From Pelagibacteraceae bacterium AG-339-N18 (GTDB lineage Bacteria; Pseudomonadota; Alphaproteobacteria; Pelagibacterales; Pelagibacteraceae): 23,642 bases of DNA. The DNA is taken from NCBI GenBank assembly GCA_003282055.1, contig QCAD01000005.1, forward strand, positions 1-23,642. The letters run 5' to 3'. Positions within the stretch are counted from its first letter, which is position 1. The number at the start of each line of letters is the position of its first letter. Position numbers and translations under genes: made by a program. The notes under the pieces were generated by a model. That model was not told where the DNA came from, searched no databases, and worked only from the letters and a program-made list of their open reading frames with translations. This document shows positions 15,125-22,110 of the stretch, piece after piece.

Positions 15125-15637
15125 TTAAAATATAGATTTAGAATATCTTTTCCAGTTATCTTGATAATGTTTTGTGTTTTCAATAATTGCTTTTTTTTCG
15201 TCCTCAGTAATTTCTCTTACAACTTTTCCAGGTGACCCAATAACTAAGGAGTTGTCTGGAATTTCTTTGTTTTCTGTGATTAATGCTTTTGCTCCTATAA
15301 GGCAGTTTTTTCCAATCTTGGCATTATTTAAAATTACTGCTCCAATACCAATTAAACTATTGTCCCCTATCGTACAGCCATGAAGCATGACCATATGTCC
15401 AACAGTAACATTCTTTCCAACTTTTAATGGATAACCAGGATCTGTATGTAAAACACTTCCATCTTGAATATTGGAGCCTTCACCAATATGAATATTTTCT
15501 AAATCGCCTCTTAAGGTTGCATTAAACCAAATACTAGAATTTTTTTCTAAGGTAACATCACCTATAATAGTTGCATTAGGTGCTACCCAATTTTCGCCAG
15601 AGTTTTTTGGTTTTTTATCTTTTAAATCGTAAAACAT
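15125..15637 (-). CDS. Gamma-carbonic anhydrase family protein (left-handed beta-helix)
   Basis: Hexapeptide-repeat protein of 170 residues. Imperfect hexads run from about residue 20 to 130 (NATIIG, NSSIWF, ATLRGD, GSNIQDG, GKNVTVG, GDNSLIG, GKNCLIG), forming a trimeric beta-helix, followed by a C-terminal helix. The three metal ligands of gamma-carbonic anhydrases are present as H64 (VLHTD), H81 and H86 (GHMVMLHGC), along with R43 and D45 of the LRGD motif. Many members of this YrdA/PaaY/CaiE branch have weak or unproven anhydrase activity, and PaaY is a thioesterase, so the activity is uncertain. It starts 20 bp from the divergent thioredoxin-like gene. Confidence 0.9.
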   Translation of the reverse strand: MFYDLKDKKPKNSGENWVAPNATIIGDVTLEKNSSIWFNATLRGDLENIHIGEGSNIQDGSVLHTDPGYPLKVGKNVTVGHMVMLHGCTIGDNSLIGIGAVILNNAKIGKNCLIGAKALITENKEIPDNSLVIGSPGKVVREITEDEKKAIIENTKHYQDNWKRYSKSIF

Positions 15638-15657
15638 AATTTATATATTAATACATT

Positions 15658-16212
15658 ATGCCTATACAAACTCCAATATGTGATTTTGGTCAAAAAGCTC
15701 ATGACTTTAAGCTTAAATCGACAGAGGGTAAAATTCTCTCATTAGCAGATGTCAAAGGTGAAAAAGGAACGCTAATTATGTTTATTTGCAATCACTGTCC
15801 ATATGTAAAAGCTGTTACAAAAGATATTGTTGAAGATTGTAAAAAATTAAAAAATATCGGTATTAATTCAGTGGCTATTTGTGCTAATGATGCTGAAAAT
15901 TATCCTGAGGACTCATTTGAAAATATGATTGAGTTCTCAAAAAAATATCAGTTTGGTTTCCCTTATTTGGTTGATGAAACACAAGAAATTGCAAAAACTT
16001 ATGATGCAGTATGTACTCCAGACTTTTTTGGGTACAACAAAGATTTAGAACTTCAATATAGAGGAAGGGTACGAGAACTTAAAAAATTAATTCCAGTGAG
16101 AAATGGAGATAGTGATCTTTTAAAAGCCATGATGCAAATTGCTGAAACTAATAAAGGACCTGAAAACCAAATTCCTAGTGCAGGATGTGGTATCAAGTGG
16201 AAAACTAATTAA
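15658..16212 (+). CDS. Thioredoxin-like/peroxiredoxin-like (AhpC-TSA type) protein
   Basis: Probable cytoplasmic thiol oxidoreductase of 184 residues with a thioredoxin fold. The start of the domain (FGQKAHDFKLKSTEGKILSL, residues 10-29) is the AhpC/TSA-like beta-hairpin, strand 3 leads into the redox motif CNHC (C44, C47) followed by PYVK, and the cis-proline region is CTPDFF near residue 119. The C-terminal PSAGCGIKWK is a conserved ending of this uncharacterised subfamily. No signal peptide is seen. Its start faces the gamma-carbonic anhydrase start across 20 bp, and a TATATT about 9 nt before the ATG could serve as the -10 of a leaderless mRNA. The stop overlaps the next ATG by one base (TAATG). 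Confidence 0.87.
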   Translation: MPIQTPICDFGQKAHDFKLKSTEGKILSLADVKGEKGTLIMFICNHCPYVKAVTKDIVEDCKKLKNIGINSVAICANDAENYPEDSFENMIEFSKKYQFGFPYLVDETQEIAKTYDAVCTPDFFGYNKDLELQYRGRVRELKKLIPVRNGDSDLLKAMMQIAETNKGPENQIPSAGCGIKWKTN

Positions 16213-17294
16213 TGTATCTTATTCTAACAAGGGCATTCCCACCTGAATTAGGTGGCATGCAAAGTTTGATGTGGGGTTTATCCCGTGAAATGTCAAAAAA
16301 TTTCATGATTAAAGTTTTTGCAGATTATAATAAAAATCATATAGATTTTGATGAACAAGCGAGTTTTTCAATCGAAAGAGTTGGTGGAATAAAATTTTTA
16401 AGGAAAATAAGAAAAGCTCAATTAATAAATGAATTTATAAAAGAAAATAAAGTTGAGGGTATTATTGCCGATCATTGGAAAAGTTTAGAGTTAATAAAAA
16501 CTAATAAAAAAAAGTATTGTTTAATCCATGGTAAAGAGATCAACCATCAATTAGGAACCTCGTTAAATAAAAGAGTTATTAAAGTTCTTAACAATGTAGA
16601 AAAAGTAATTGCAAATTCTGAGTATACAAAAAATCTGGCAATAAATAATGGTGTAGAACAAGATAAAGTTGTGGTTATAAATCCTGGTATTGACCAAGTT
16701 CAAGAATTAAACAAAAAATCTTTGGAAAAAGTTGAAAGTTTATTAAAAGTCAAAACACCAAGGCTAATTACTGTTTCTAGATTTGATAAAAGAAAAAATC
16801 ATGAAAAAGTAATTATGGCACTAAGAAATTTAAAACAATTATATCCTGATATTGTTTATATTTGTATTGGTTATGGTGATGAAGAAAAAAATGTAAAAAA
16901 ATTAGTTGAAGAGTTAGATCTAACTTCACAAGTAATGTTCTTTAAAGACATAAGTGCTGATTTAAAAAATGCCTTAGTGGCTAAATCCAATATCTTTGTC
17001 ATGCCATCTATAATACATAAAACTTCTGTAGAAGGTTTTGGAATATCTTATGTAGAAGCCGCTCAATATGGAATTCCTTCCATAGGAGGAAAGGATGGTG
17101 GCGCATCAGATGCAATTGATCACGATAAAACTGGATTAATTTGTGATGGGAACAATCTAGATGACATATATTCATCATTAAACTCAATGATTGAAAATAA
17201 AAAGTATATTGAACTTGGAAAAAATGCCAAAGAATATGTTTTAAAGTTTCAATGGGACAAAACTTTTGAGGAATACAAAAAAATTCTTAATTAA
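16212..17294 (+). CDS. GT4 family glycosyltransferase
   Basis: GT-B fold transferase of 360 residues that moves a sugar from a nucleotide-sugar donor to a lipid or glycan acceptor at the cytoplasmic face of the membrane. The N-terminal domain opens with the acceptor-side FPPELGGMQ motif (residues 9-17). The donor domain begins with TVSRFDKRKNHEKVI near residue 190, has the strand YICIGYGDEE, and ends with the EX7E motif E-GFGISYV-E near residue 275, followed by AAQYGIPSIGGKDGG. The exact linkage cannot be inferred. It is coupled to the thioredoxin-like gene by TAATG and converges on the GT9 gene with a 4-bp overlap (shared TTAA). Together with GT9 and DUF6165 it points to lipopolysaccharide or surface-glycan assembly. 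Confidence 0.9.
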   Translation: MYLILTRAFPPELGGMQSLMWGLSREMSKNFMIKVFADYNKNHIDFDEQASFSIERVGGIKFLRKIRKAQLINEFIKENKVEGIIADHWKSLELIKTNKKKYCLIHGKEINHQLGTSLNKRVIKVLNNVEKVIANSEYTKNLAINNGVEQDKVVVINPGIDQVQELNKKSLEKVESLLKVKTPRLITVSRFDKRKNHEKVIMALRNLKQLYPDIVYICIGYGDEEKNVKKLVEELDLTSQVMFFKDISADLKNALVAKSNIFVMPSIIHKTSVEGFGISYVEAAQYGIPSIGGKDGGASDAIDHDKTGLICDGNNLDDIYSSLNSMIENKKYIELGKNAKEYVLKFQWDKTFEEYKKILN

Positions 17295-18232
17295 TTTAAA
17301 GAATTAATTAATCTTTCAAAAACTTTTTCCGCACTTAAATTATTCAAATCGGATACTTCGATTGCTTTAAAATTTTCTCTTTCAATGCTCACTTTGTAAG
17401 CTGTAGTATGTTTTCCAAATAAAGTTAAACCTTTTGCTCCAACATGAGCTGCAATATGAGCAGGTCCTGTATCATTGGCAATAATAAAAGAACTGCTTTT
17501 GATCAAAGAAGTTAATTTAGAAATATCAAGCGCTTTTCCATCATCTAATAAAACTTCAGCATTTATTTCTTTTGCACCATTTATTTCAGATGGGCCTGGA
17601 GCTACAACAATTTTATATTCGTTACCAAATTTATCTAAAATAAGTTTTATAAGATCATTATAATAAGGCCATTTCTTAATATGTAAGTGAGGCGAGCAAA
17701 AAGGAAATAATAAAATAAATTTATCCAATTTAAAATGATCTTTAATTTTACTGATCTCAGAACCTGCCCAACTAAAATTAGGATTTAAGGTATGAAATGT
17801 CTTTAGTCCTGAGGTTTGTAATTGATGATTAAATCTATCTAAAACAGAGTGTTTATCAAATTCCTTTTTATCTATTACTTCTGGCAAAGTTGTAATTGAG
17901 CTAGACCAAGTTTCTTTTTTTGCCTTAGGAAAAAGAATATTTTTATAAAAATTTGTTCTTGATGAATTCTGAAGGTCAAAAATTTTTGAAAAGCTATGTT
18001 TCTTAAGTTCTCTCATTAAGAAATATAAGTATATAAGATTATATCTTGGTAACCTCTTATCTAAAATTACTTCATGAATAAATGGATTTTTTTTAAAAAC
18101 TTTTAAGTAAGCTTTTGTTGTTAGTAAATAAATTCGATCATTTTTATGATTTTCAGATATGTCTTGAATTGCACCACTTGCTTGAGCTATATCTCCTAAT
18201 GATCCATGTTTAATAATTAAAATATTAGACAT
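17291..18232 (-). CDS. GT9 family glycosyltransferase (ADP-heptose:LPS heptosyltransferase-like)
   Basis: GT-B transferase of 313 residues resembling heptosyltransferases WaaC/WaaF. The N-terminus ILIIKHGSLGDIAQASGAI has the diagnostic (R/K)xGxLGDxxxxxP-type loop (residues 4-22). The donor domain contains LLFPFCSPHLHIKKWP near residue 175 and the signature ANDTGPAHIAAHVGAKGLTLFG near residue 255. No signal peptide is present, as expected for a cytoplasmic enzyme. The sugar could be heptose or another residue, since no ADP-heptose pathway gene is visible here. The start codon is 32 bp from the divergent DUF6165 gene. Confidence 0.9.
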   Translation of the reverse strand: MSNILIIKHGSLGDIAQASGAIQDISENHKNDRIYLLTTKAYLKVFKKNPFIHEVILDKRLPRYNLIYLYFLMRELKKHSFSKIFDLQNSSRTNFYKNILFPKAKKETWSSSITTLPEVIDKKEFDKHSVLDRFNHQLQTSGLKTFHTLNPNFSWAGSEISKIKDHFKLDKFILLFPFCSPHLHIKKWPYYNDLIKLILDKFGNEYKIVVAPGPSEINGAKEINAEVLLDDGKALDISKLTSLIKSSSFIIANDTGPAHIAAHVGAKGLTLFGKHTTAYKVSIERENFKAIEVSDLNNLSAEKVFERLINSLN

Positions 18233-18264
18233 ATTTATAACAAGATAGCACAGTATTAAATTTT

Positions 18265-18654
18265 ATGAATAAAATTATAGTAGAAGTTTCAACAGGTGAA
18301 CTTTTAGATAAAATTTCAATTTTAGAGATCAAACAAGGAAAAATTAAAGATCCAGAAAAACTAAAATTTATTAACAATGAACACTCTATTTTAAAAGATC
18401 AGCTTGATAAAAATGTAAAATCTGATGATAAGCTTAATGATCTTTATCAATCATTAAAAGAGATAAATTCTAAACTATGGGTTATTGAAGATAACAAAAG
18501 AAAATGTGAAAAAGAAAAAGATTTTGGTGAAAAATTTATTAAACTTTCAAGAGACGTTCATTTTCTAAATGATGATCGAGCAAAAATAAAATTAGAAATT
18601 AATAATCACACTGGTTCAATCATAAAAGAGATAAAAGAATATACTAGTTACTAA
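18265..18654 (+). CDS. DUF6165 family protein, predicted helical/coiled-coil
   Basis: A 129-residue hydrophilic protein, nearly all helix. IIVEVSTGELLDKISILEIKQGKI at the N-terminus is the conserved part; residues from about 40 to 115 look like a coiled coil rich in K, E, L and D. No signal peptide or membrane segment is visible and no catalytic motif is evident. I assign it to DUF6165, whose function is unknown; members tend to lie beside GT9-type glycosyltransferases, as here (divergent across 32 bp). TATTAA at 18254-18259 ends 5 nt before the ATG and could be a -10 for a leaderless mRNA. The M24 gene follows after 9 bp. Confidence 0.75.
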   Translation: MNKIIVEVSTGELLDKISILEIKQGKIKDPEKLKFINNEHSILKDQLDKNVKSDDKLNDLYQSLKEINSKLWVIEDNKRKCEKEKDFGEKFIKLSRDVHFLNDDRAKIKLEINNHTGSIIKEIKEYTSY

Positions 18655-18663
18655 ATAATTCTA

Positions 18664-19815
18664 ATGGCACTTCATTTTTCAAAAGAAGAGTTTTCTAACA
18701 GAAAAAGTAAAGTTTTAAATTCTATGCAAGAGCAAAACCTTGATGCTATTTTGATGTTTAGACAAGAGTCTATGTATTGGTTAACTGGATACGATACCTT
18801 TGGTTATGTTTTTTTTCAGACATTGGTTTTAGATAAAAGTGGAAATATAATACTGCTCACAAGAGCTCCTGATTTAAGACAAGCTCAAAATACATCCAAC
18901 ATAGAAGATATTAGGATATGGGTTGATAAAGATGGATCAAATCCAACTGATGATCTTAAAGTTATTCTAGATGAATTAAATCTTAAAGGAAAAAAATTAG
19001 GAGTTGAATATGAATCATACGGTTTAACCGGTCGTAATGCTCTTCGATTAAACAAATCTTTAGAAAATTATTGTTCTCTTGAAGATAAATCAGACTTAAT
19101 AACAAAATTACGAGTAGTAAAATCTAAAGAGGAAATTGTTTATGTTAAAAAAGCTGCAGAGCTTGCTGATAAAGCTTTGCATGAAGTATGGAAACACGCA
19201 AAAGCTGATGTAAGCGAGTCTAAGATATTAGCTGAAATGAATAGAGTTATATTTGAAGGTGGTGGAGATTATCCTGCAAATGAATTTATTATTGGCTCAG
19301 GTAAAAATGCACTTCTTTGTCGTTACCAATCAGAAAAGCAAATTTTAGGTAAACAAGATCAATTAACTATAGAATGGGCTGGCACTTATAGACATTACCA
19401 TTCTGCGATGTTTAGAACTATTCCTATTGGTAAAGCAGACCCCAAACACTTTAAAATGCATGAGGCGTGCGTTGAAGCTCTTACAAATTGTGAAATTCAA
19501 TTGAAACCCGGGAATAAGGTTGGAGAAGTTTTTGATATTCATGCAAAAACTTTTGATGATCTTGGTTACAATAAAGCTCGAATGAACGCATGTGGTTATT
19601 CTTTAGGTACAACTTTTTCTCCAAATTGGATGGATTGGCCAATGCTATATACTGGTAATCCATATGTTATTGAACCTGGAAATGTTTTCTTTATCCATAT
19701 GATCTTGATGGATTCAGAAAATCAATTAGCAATGAATCTTGGCGAAACTTATTTAGTCACAGAAAACGGTAATGAAAGACTTGGAAATCAAAAGTTAGAT
19801 TTGGTTATACTTTAA
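18664..19815 (+). CDS. M24 'pita-bread' family protein, creatinase/ectoine-hydrolase-like, metal ligands lost
   Basis: A 383-residue protein with the two-domain creatinase/aminopeptidase-P architecture: creatinase N-domain to about residue 150 (with MYWLTGYDTFGYVFFQ at 37-52), then the pita-bread domain. Aligned by eye to Xaa-Pro peptidases, all five metal ligands are replaced: Asp to E237 (IEWAG), Asp to A248 (SAMFRT), His to Y312 (GYSLG), Glu to H345 (FFIHM), Glu to G360 (GETYLV). Loss of metals is known for creatinase and ectoine hydrolases (DoeA/EutD), whose GYSIG and FxH-type segments this resembles. It is thus likely a metal-free C-N hydrolase of a small amidine, cyclic or amide solute rather than a peptidase. 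It converges on an ABC amino-acid-type uptake operon with a shared TTAA stop. Confidence 0.85.
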   Translation: MALHFSKEEFSNRKSKVLNSMQEQNLDAILMFRQESMYWLTGYDTFGYVFFQTLVLDKSGNIILLTRAPDLRQAQNTSNIEDIRIWVDKDGSNPTDDLKVILDELNLKGKKLGVEYESYGLTGRNALRLNKSLENYCSLEDKSDLITKLRVVKSKEEIVYVKKAAELADKALHEVWKHAKADVSESKILAEMNRVIFEGGGDYPANEFIIGSGKNALLCRYQSEKQILGKQDQLTIEWAGTYRHYHSAMFRTIPIGKADPKHFKMHEACVEALTNCEIQLKPGNKVGEVFDIHAKTFDDLGYNKARMNACGYSLGTTFSPNWMDWPMLYTGNPYVIEPGNVFFIHMILMDSENQLAMNLGETYLVTENGNERLGNQKLDLVIL

Positions 19816-20486
19816 TTAAAACTATATTTTTTCTCTAAAAATTTAATCACATTGTGTATTATAAAAGTCATAAAAAGATAAATTCCCCCTGCAACTATAA
19901 AGACCTCGATTGGTTTAAAAGTTGTTGAAATTATATATTTTGCAACACCAGTTAAGTCCATCAAAGTAACTGTGCTAGCTAAGGAGGTTCCTTTCATCAT
20001 TAAAATTATTTCATTGCCATAGGCTGGTAAAGACTGTCTGATAGCAATAGGGATCTGAATTTTATAAAAGATTAATTTATTTGAAATACCTAGGCTTTTT
20101 CCTGCCTCTACTATTCCAGGTTTAATTGTTTGAAATGCTGATCTTAATATCTCAGAAGTATAAGCACCTGTGTTTAAAGCAAAAGCGATAATAGCACACC
20201 AATATGGTTCTTTCAAAATTACCCATAAAACTGTCGATCTTAAATATTCAATCTGACCTAGTCCAAAATAAATTATAAAAATTTGCACCAAAAGTGGTGT
20301 ACCTCTAAAAACATACGAATATCCATACGCAAATTTATTGATAAATATATTTTTATTTAATCTTAAAATTGCGAAAAATAATCCAATGAATAGTCCTATT
20401 ATTAAAGAAACCGATAGAAGTTTTAAAGTTATCACTGCTGCATTTAATAATTTGGGAAAACTATTAACCATTAACTCAAGATCCAT
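19812..20486 (-). CDS. Polar amino acid ABC transporter permease (HisM/ArtM/OccM-like)
   Basis: Inner-membrane subunit of 224 residues, about five helices. The cytoplasmic EAA loop that docks the ATPase is clear: EAGKSLGISNKLIFYKI then PIAIRQSLPAYGNEI near residues 138-170. FRGTPLLVQIFIIYFGLG near residue 62 is the family's periplasmic-side signature. It pairs with the permease directly upstream; the two genes overlap by one base (TAATG). The gene's stop shares TTAA with the convergent M24 gene, ending the operon without a visible terminator. No ATP-binding subunit is found here. Confidence 0.93.
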   Translation of the reverse strand: MDLELMVNSFPKLLNAAVITLKLLSVSLIIGLFIGLFFAILRLNKNIFINKFAYGYSYVFRGTPLLVQIFIIYFGLGQIEYLRSTVLWVILKEPYWCAIIAFALNTGAYTSEILRSAFQTIKPGIVEAGKSLGISNKLIFYKIQIPIAIRQSLPAYGNEIILMMKGTSLASTVTLMDLTGVAKYIISTTFKPIEVFIVAGGIYLFMTFIIHNVIKFLEKKYSFN

Positions 20487-21178
20487 TAGTACCCCCTACT
20501 ATATTTAACTTCTAATCTATTGATTAATTTCATACTCACAAAAGTAAGCAATAAATACAAAAGAGCGGCAAATGAGTAAAAAAATAACGGGTCTCTAGTT
20601 GAGCCTGCTGCAACATAAGATTGTCTCATGATTTCAACTAAACCTGTTACTGAAATTAAAGAAGTATCTTTAAGTGTTATTTGCCAAACATTACTTAGAT
20701 TTGGAATAGCTAATCTTAATGTTTGAGGTAAAATGATTTTAAAAAATTTTCCAAATTTATTTAGACCTAATACATTAGCAGCTTCAAACTGACCTTTATC
20801 AATTGATTGAATTGCTCCTCTAAAAACCTCAGTTGAATAAGCGCCAGAAATTATTCCAATTGCAAATGCCCCAGTAATAAATGCATTTATTTCAATATAT
20901 TCATTATAACCAAATATTGATGCAACAAACATAACTGCACCAGTTCCTCCAAAAAAGAAAAGGTAAATTACTAATAACTCCGGAACACCTCTAATTATTG
21001 TGGTGTAAGAATTAGCTATAAAATTTAAAAACTTATTTTTAGATAATTTTAATGGAGTAAAAACTAATGCAAAAAGAAAACCTATAAACATTGCTGTTAT
21101 CGAAACAGCTATTGTCATCAGGGTTGCATAAAATAATTCATCACCCCAACCGGTATCTCCAAATGCTAGAAGTTCCAT
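20486..21178 (-). CDS. Polar amino acid ABC transporter permease (HisQ/ArtQ/OccQ-like)
   Basis: A 230-residue inner-membrane subunit. IIRGVPELLVIYLFFFGG near residue 63 and the EAA loop (EAANVLGLNKFGKFFKIILP, about residues 133-152, then QTLRLAIPNLSN) place it in the HisMQ family, forming a heterodimer with the next gene product. It begins 45 bp after the binding-protein gene, and most of that gap is a stable hairpin. No SD precedes its ATG, whereas the binding-protein gene has a strong one, so lower output is expected. Confidence 0.93.
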   Translation of the reverse strand: MELLAFGDTGWGDELFYATLMTIAVSITAMFIGFLFALVFTPLKLSKNKFLNFIANSYTTIIRGVPELLVIYLFFFGGTGAVMFVASIFGYNEYIEINAFITGAFAIGIISGAYSTEVFRGAIQSIDKGQFEAANVLGLNKFGKFFKIILPQTLRLAIPNLSNVWQITLKDTSLISVTGLVEIMRQSYVAAGSTRDPLFFYSFAALLYLLLTFVSMKLINRLEVKYSRGY

Positions 21179-21180
21179 AC

Positions 21181-21214
21181 AGATTGGCGACTATACATTA
21201 TAGTCGCCAAATCT
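21181..21214 (-). repeat. Stable hairpin between binding-protein and permease genes
   Basis: GGCGACTATA (21186-21195) and TATAGTCGCC (21199-21208) form a perfect 10-bp stem with a 3-nt loop (ATG on the minus strand); flanking AGATT/AATCT extend it to about 15 bp with one bulged A. No U-run follows: the permease ATG comes 2 nt after the stem. It most likely protects the 3' end of binding-protein mRNA from exonucleases rather than terminating transcription. Confidence 0.75.
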
Positions 21215-21223
21215 AAAATTTAA

Positions 21224-22051
21224 TTACATAGAAGCGTCGAAACCGAACCACTTAGTAGCAATTCTACTAATGTCTCCGTTTTTTCTAGCTTTATCGATTG
21301 CTTTGTTAAATGCATTTAAAAGTTCAGTATCATCTTTTCTAATACCAACTCCAACACCATTACCAAATGCTCCTCCTGAGAAAGTTGGTCCAGTTAAAAT
21401 AACTGGCTTACCAGATTTTTCTGCATAATCGCTGAATGCAACAGCAGCTGCTAATGCAGCATCACATCTTCCTGACGCCAAATCTAGATTAACTTCATCT
21501 TGTGTTTTGTAAGTTCTTACTTTTACTTTTCCAACGTCACCTGAGTCTAAAAAGTTTTGGTGGATTGTAGCAGTTTGAACGCAAACAGTTTTACCTGCTA
21601 ATGCTCCAGTAAGTGTTTTTAAAGCTTTTTTAGCATCTGAATTTGGTTTAGTTAAATTAATACCTGCTGGTGTATCTAAACCTTCAAGACTTGAACCTTT
21701 CATTACAGCTAAAGATGCAACTTCATCTGCATAACCTTGAGAAAAGCTTATTGCTTTTTGTCTCTCTGCAGTAATTGACATTCCAGCCATTATTGCATCG
21801 AACTTTCTCATGATTAAAGCTGGAATCATTCCATCCCAGTCTTGTTCAACTATTACACATTGTTGTCCAATATATCTGCATAGTGTGTAAGCCAATTCAA
21901 CTTCAAATCCTATTAGCTTACCTGCCTCGCTTTTTGAGTTCCATGGAGGATAGGCACCCTCTGTTCCAATTTTTATTTTGTCAGCATTTACATTTCCTAT
22001 AATTAATAAAGAAAATAAAACTGAAAAAATAGTTTTCTTAAATATATTCAT
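21224..22051 (-). CDS. Periplasmic amino-acid/opine-type ABC substrate-binding protein
   Basis: Receptor for the uptake system encoded just downstream. I use the ATG at 22051 (275 residues): it has AGGAG at SD distance and begins the signal peptide (MNIFKKTIFSVLFSLLIIGN, cleavage after NVNA near residue 23). The mature protein follows the HisJ/LAO/opine family: IKIGTEGAYPPWN, GFEVELAYTLC, QDWDGMIPALIMRKFDAIMAGMSIT, and the arginine in TAERQKAISFS that grips the ligand alpha-carboxylate. The paired cysteines in LCRYIGQQC match the disulfide of E. coli HisJ/ArgT. This suggests a basic amino acid or derivative (arginine, ornithine, lysine, opine), but ligand identity is not certain. It lies 59 bp after speDE on the same strand; a weak TTGTAA/TACTTA pair in the gap might be its own promoter. 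Confidence 0.93.
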   Translation of the reverse strand: MNIFKKTIFSVLFSLLIIGNVNADKIKIGTEGAYPPWNSKSEAGKLIGFEVELAYTLCRYIGQQCVIVEQDWDGMIPALIMRKFDAIMAGMSITAERQKAISFSQGYADEVASLAVMKGSSLEGLDTPAGINLTKPNSDAKKALKTLTGALAGKTVCVQTATIHQNFLDSGDVGKVKVRTYKTQDEVNLDLASGRCDAALAAAVAFSDYAEKSGKPVILTGPTFSGGAFGNGVGVGIRKDDTELLNAFNKAIDKARKNGDISRIATKWFGFDASM

Positions 22052-22056
22052 TATTT

Positions 22057-22061
22057 CTCCT
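22057..22061 (-). promoter_or_regulatory. Ribosome-binding site of the ABC binding-protein gene
   Basis: Minus-strand AGGAG 5 nt before the ATG at 22051. It selects that start over the upstream in-frame ATG at 22084 and is one of the few strong SD sites in the window. Confidence 0.75.
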
Positions 22062-22110
22062 TTAATAAAAAATAAGTATTTCACAAATTAAGAGTATTAC
22101 AAAGAAAAAA

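Noticed and set aside
15121..15183. Longer alpha/beta hydrolase frame starting at 15183
   Set aside because: It would overlap the gamma-CA gene by 59 nt and place 21 extra residues before a standard signal peptide.
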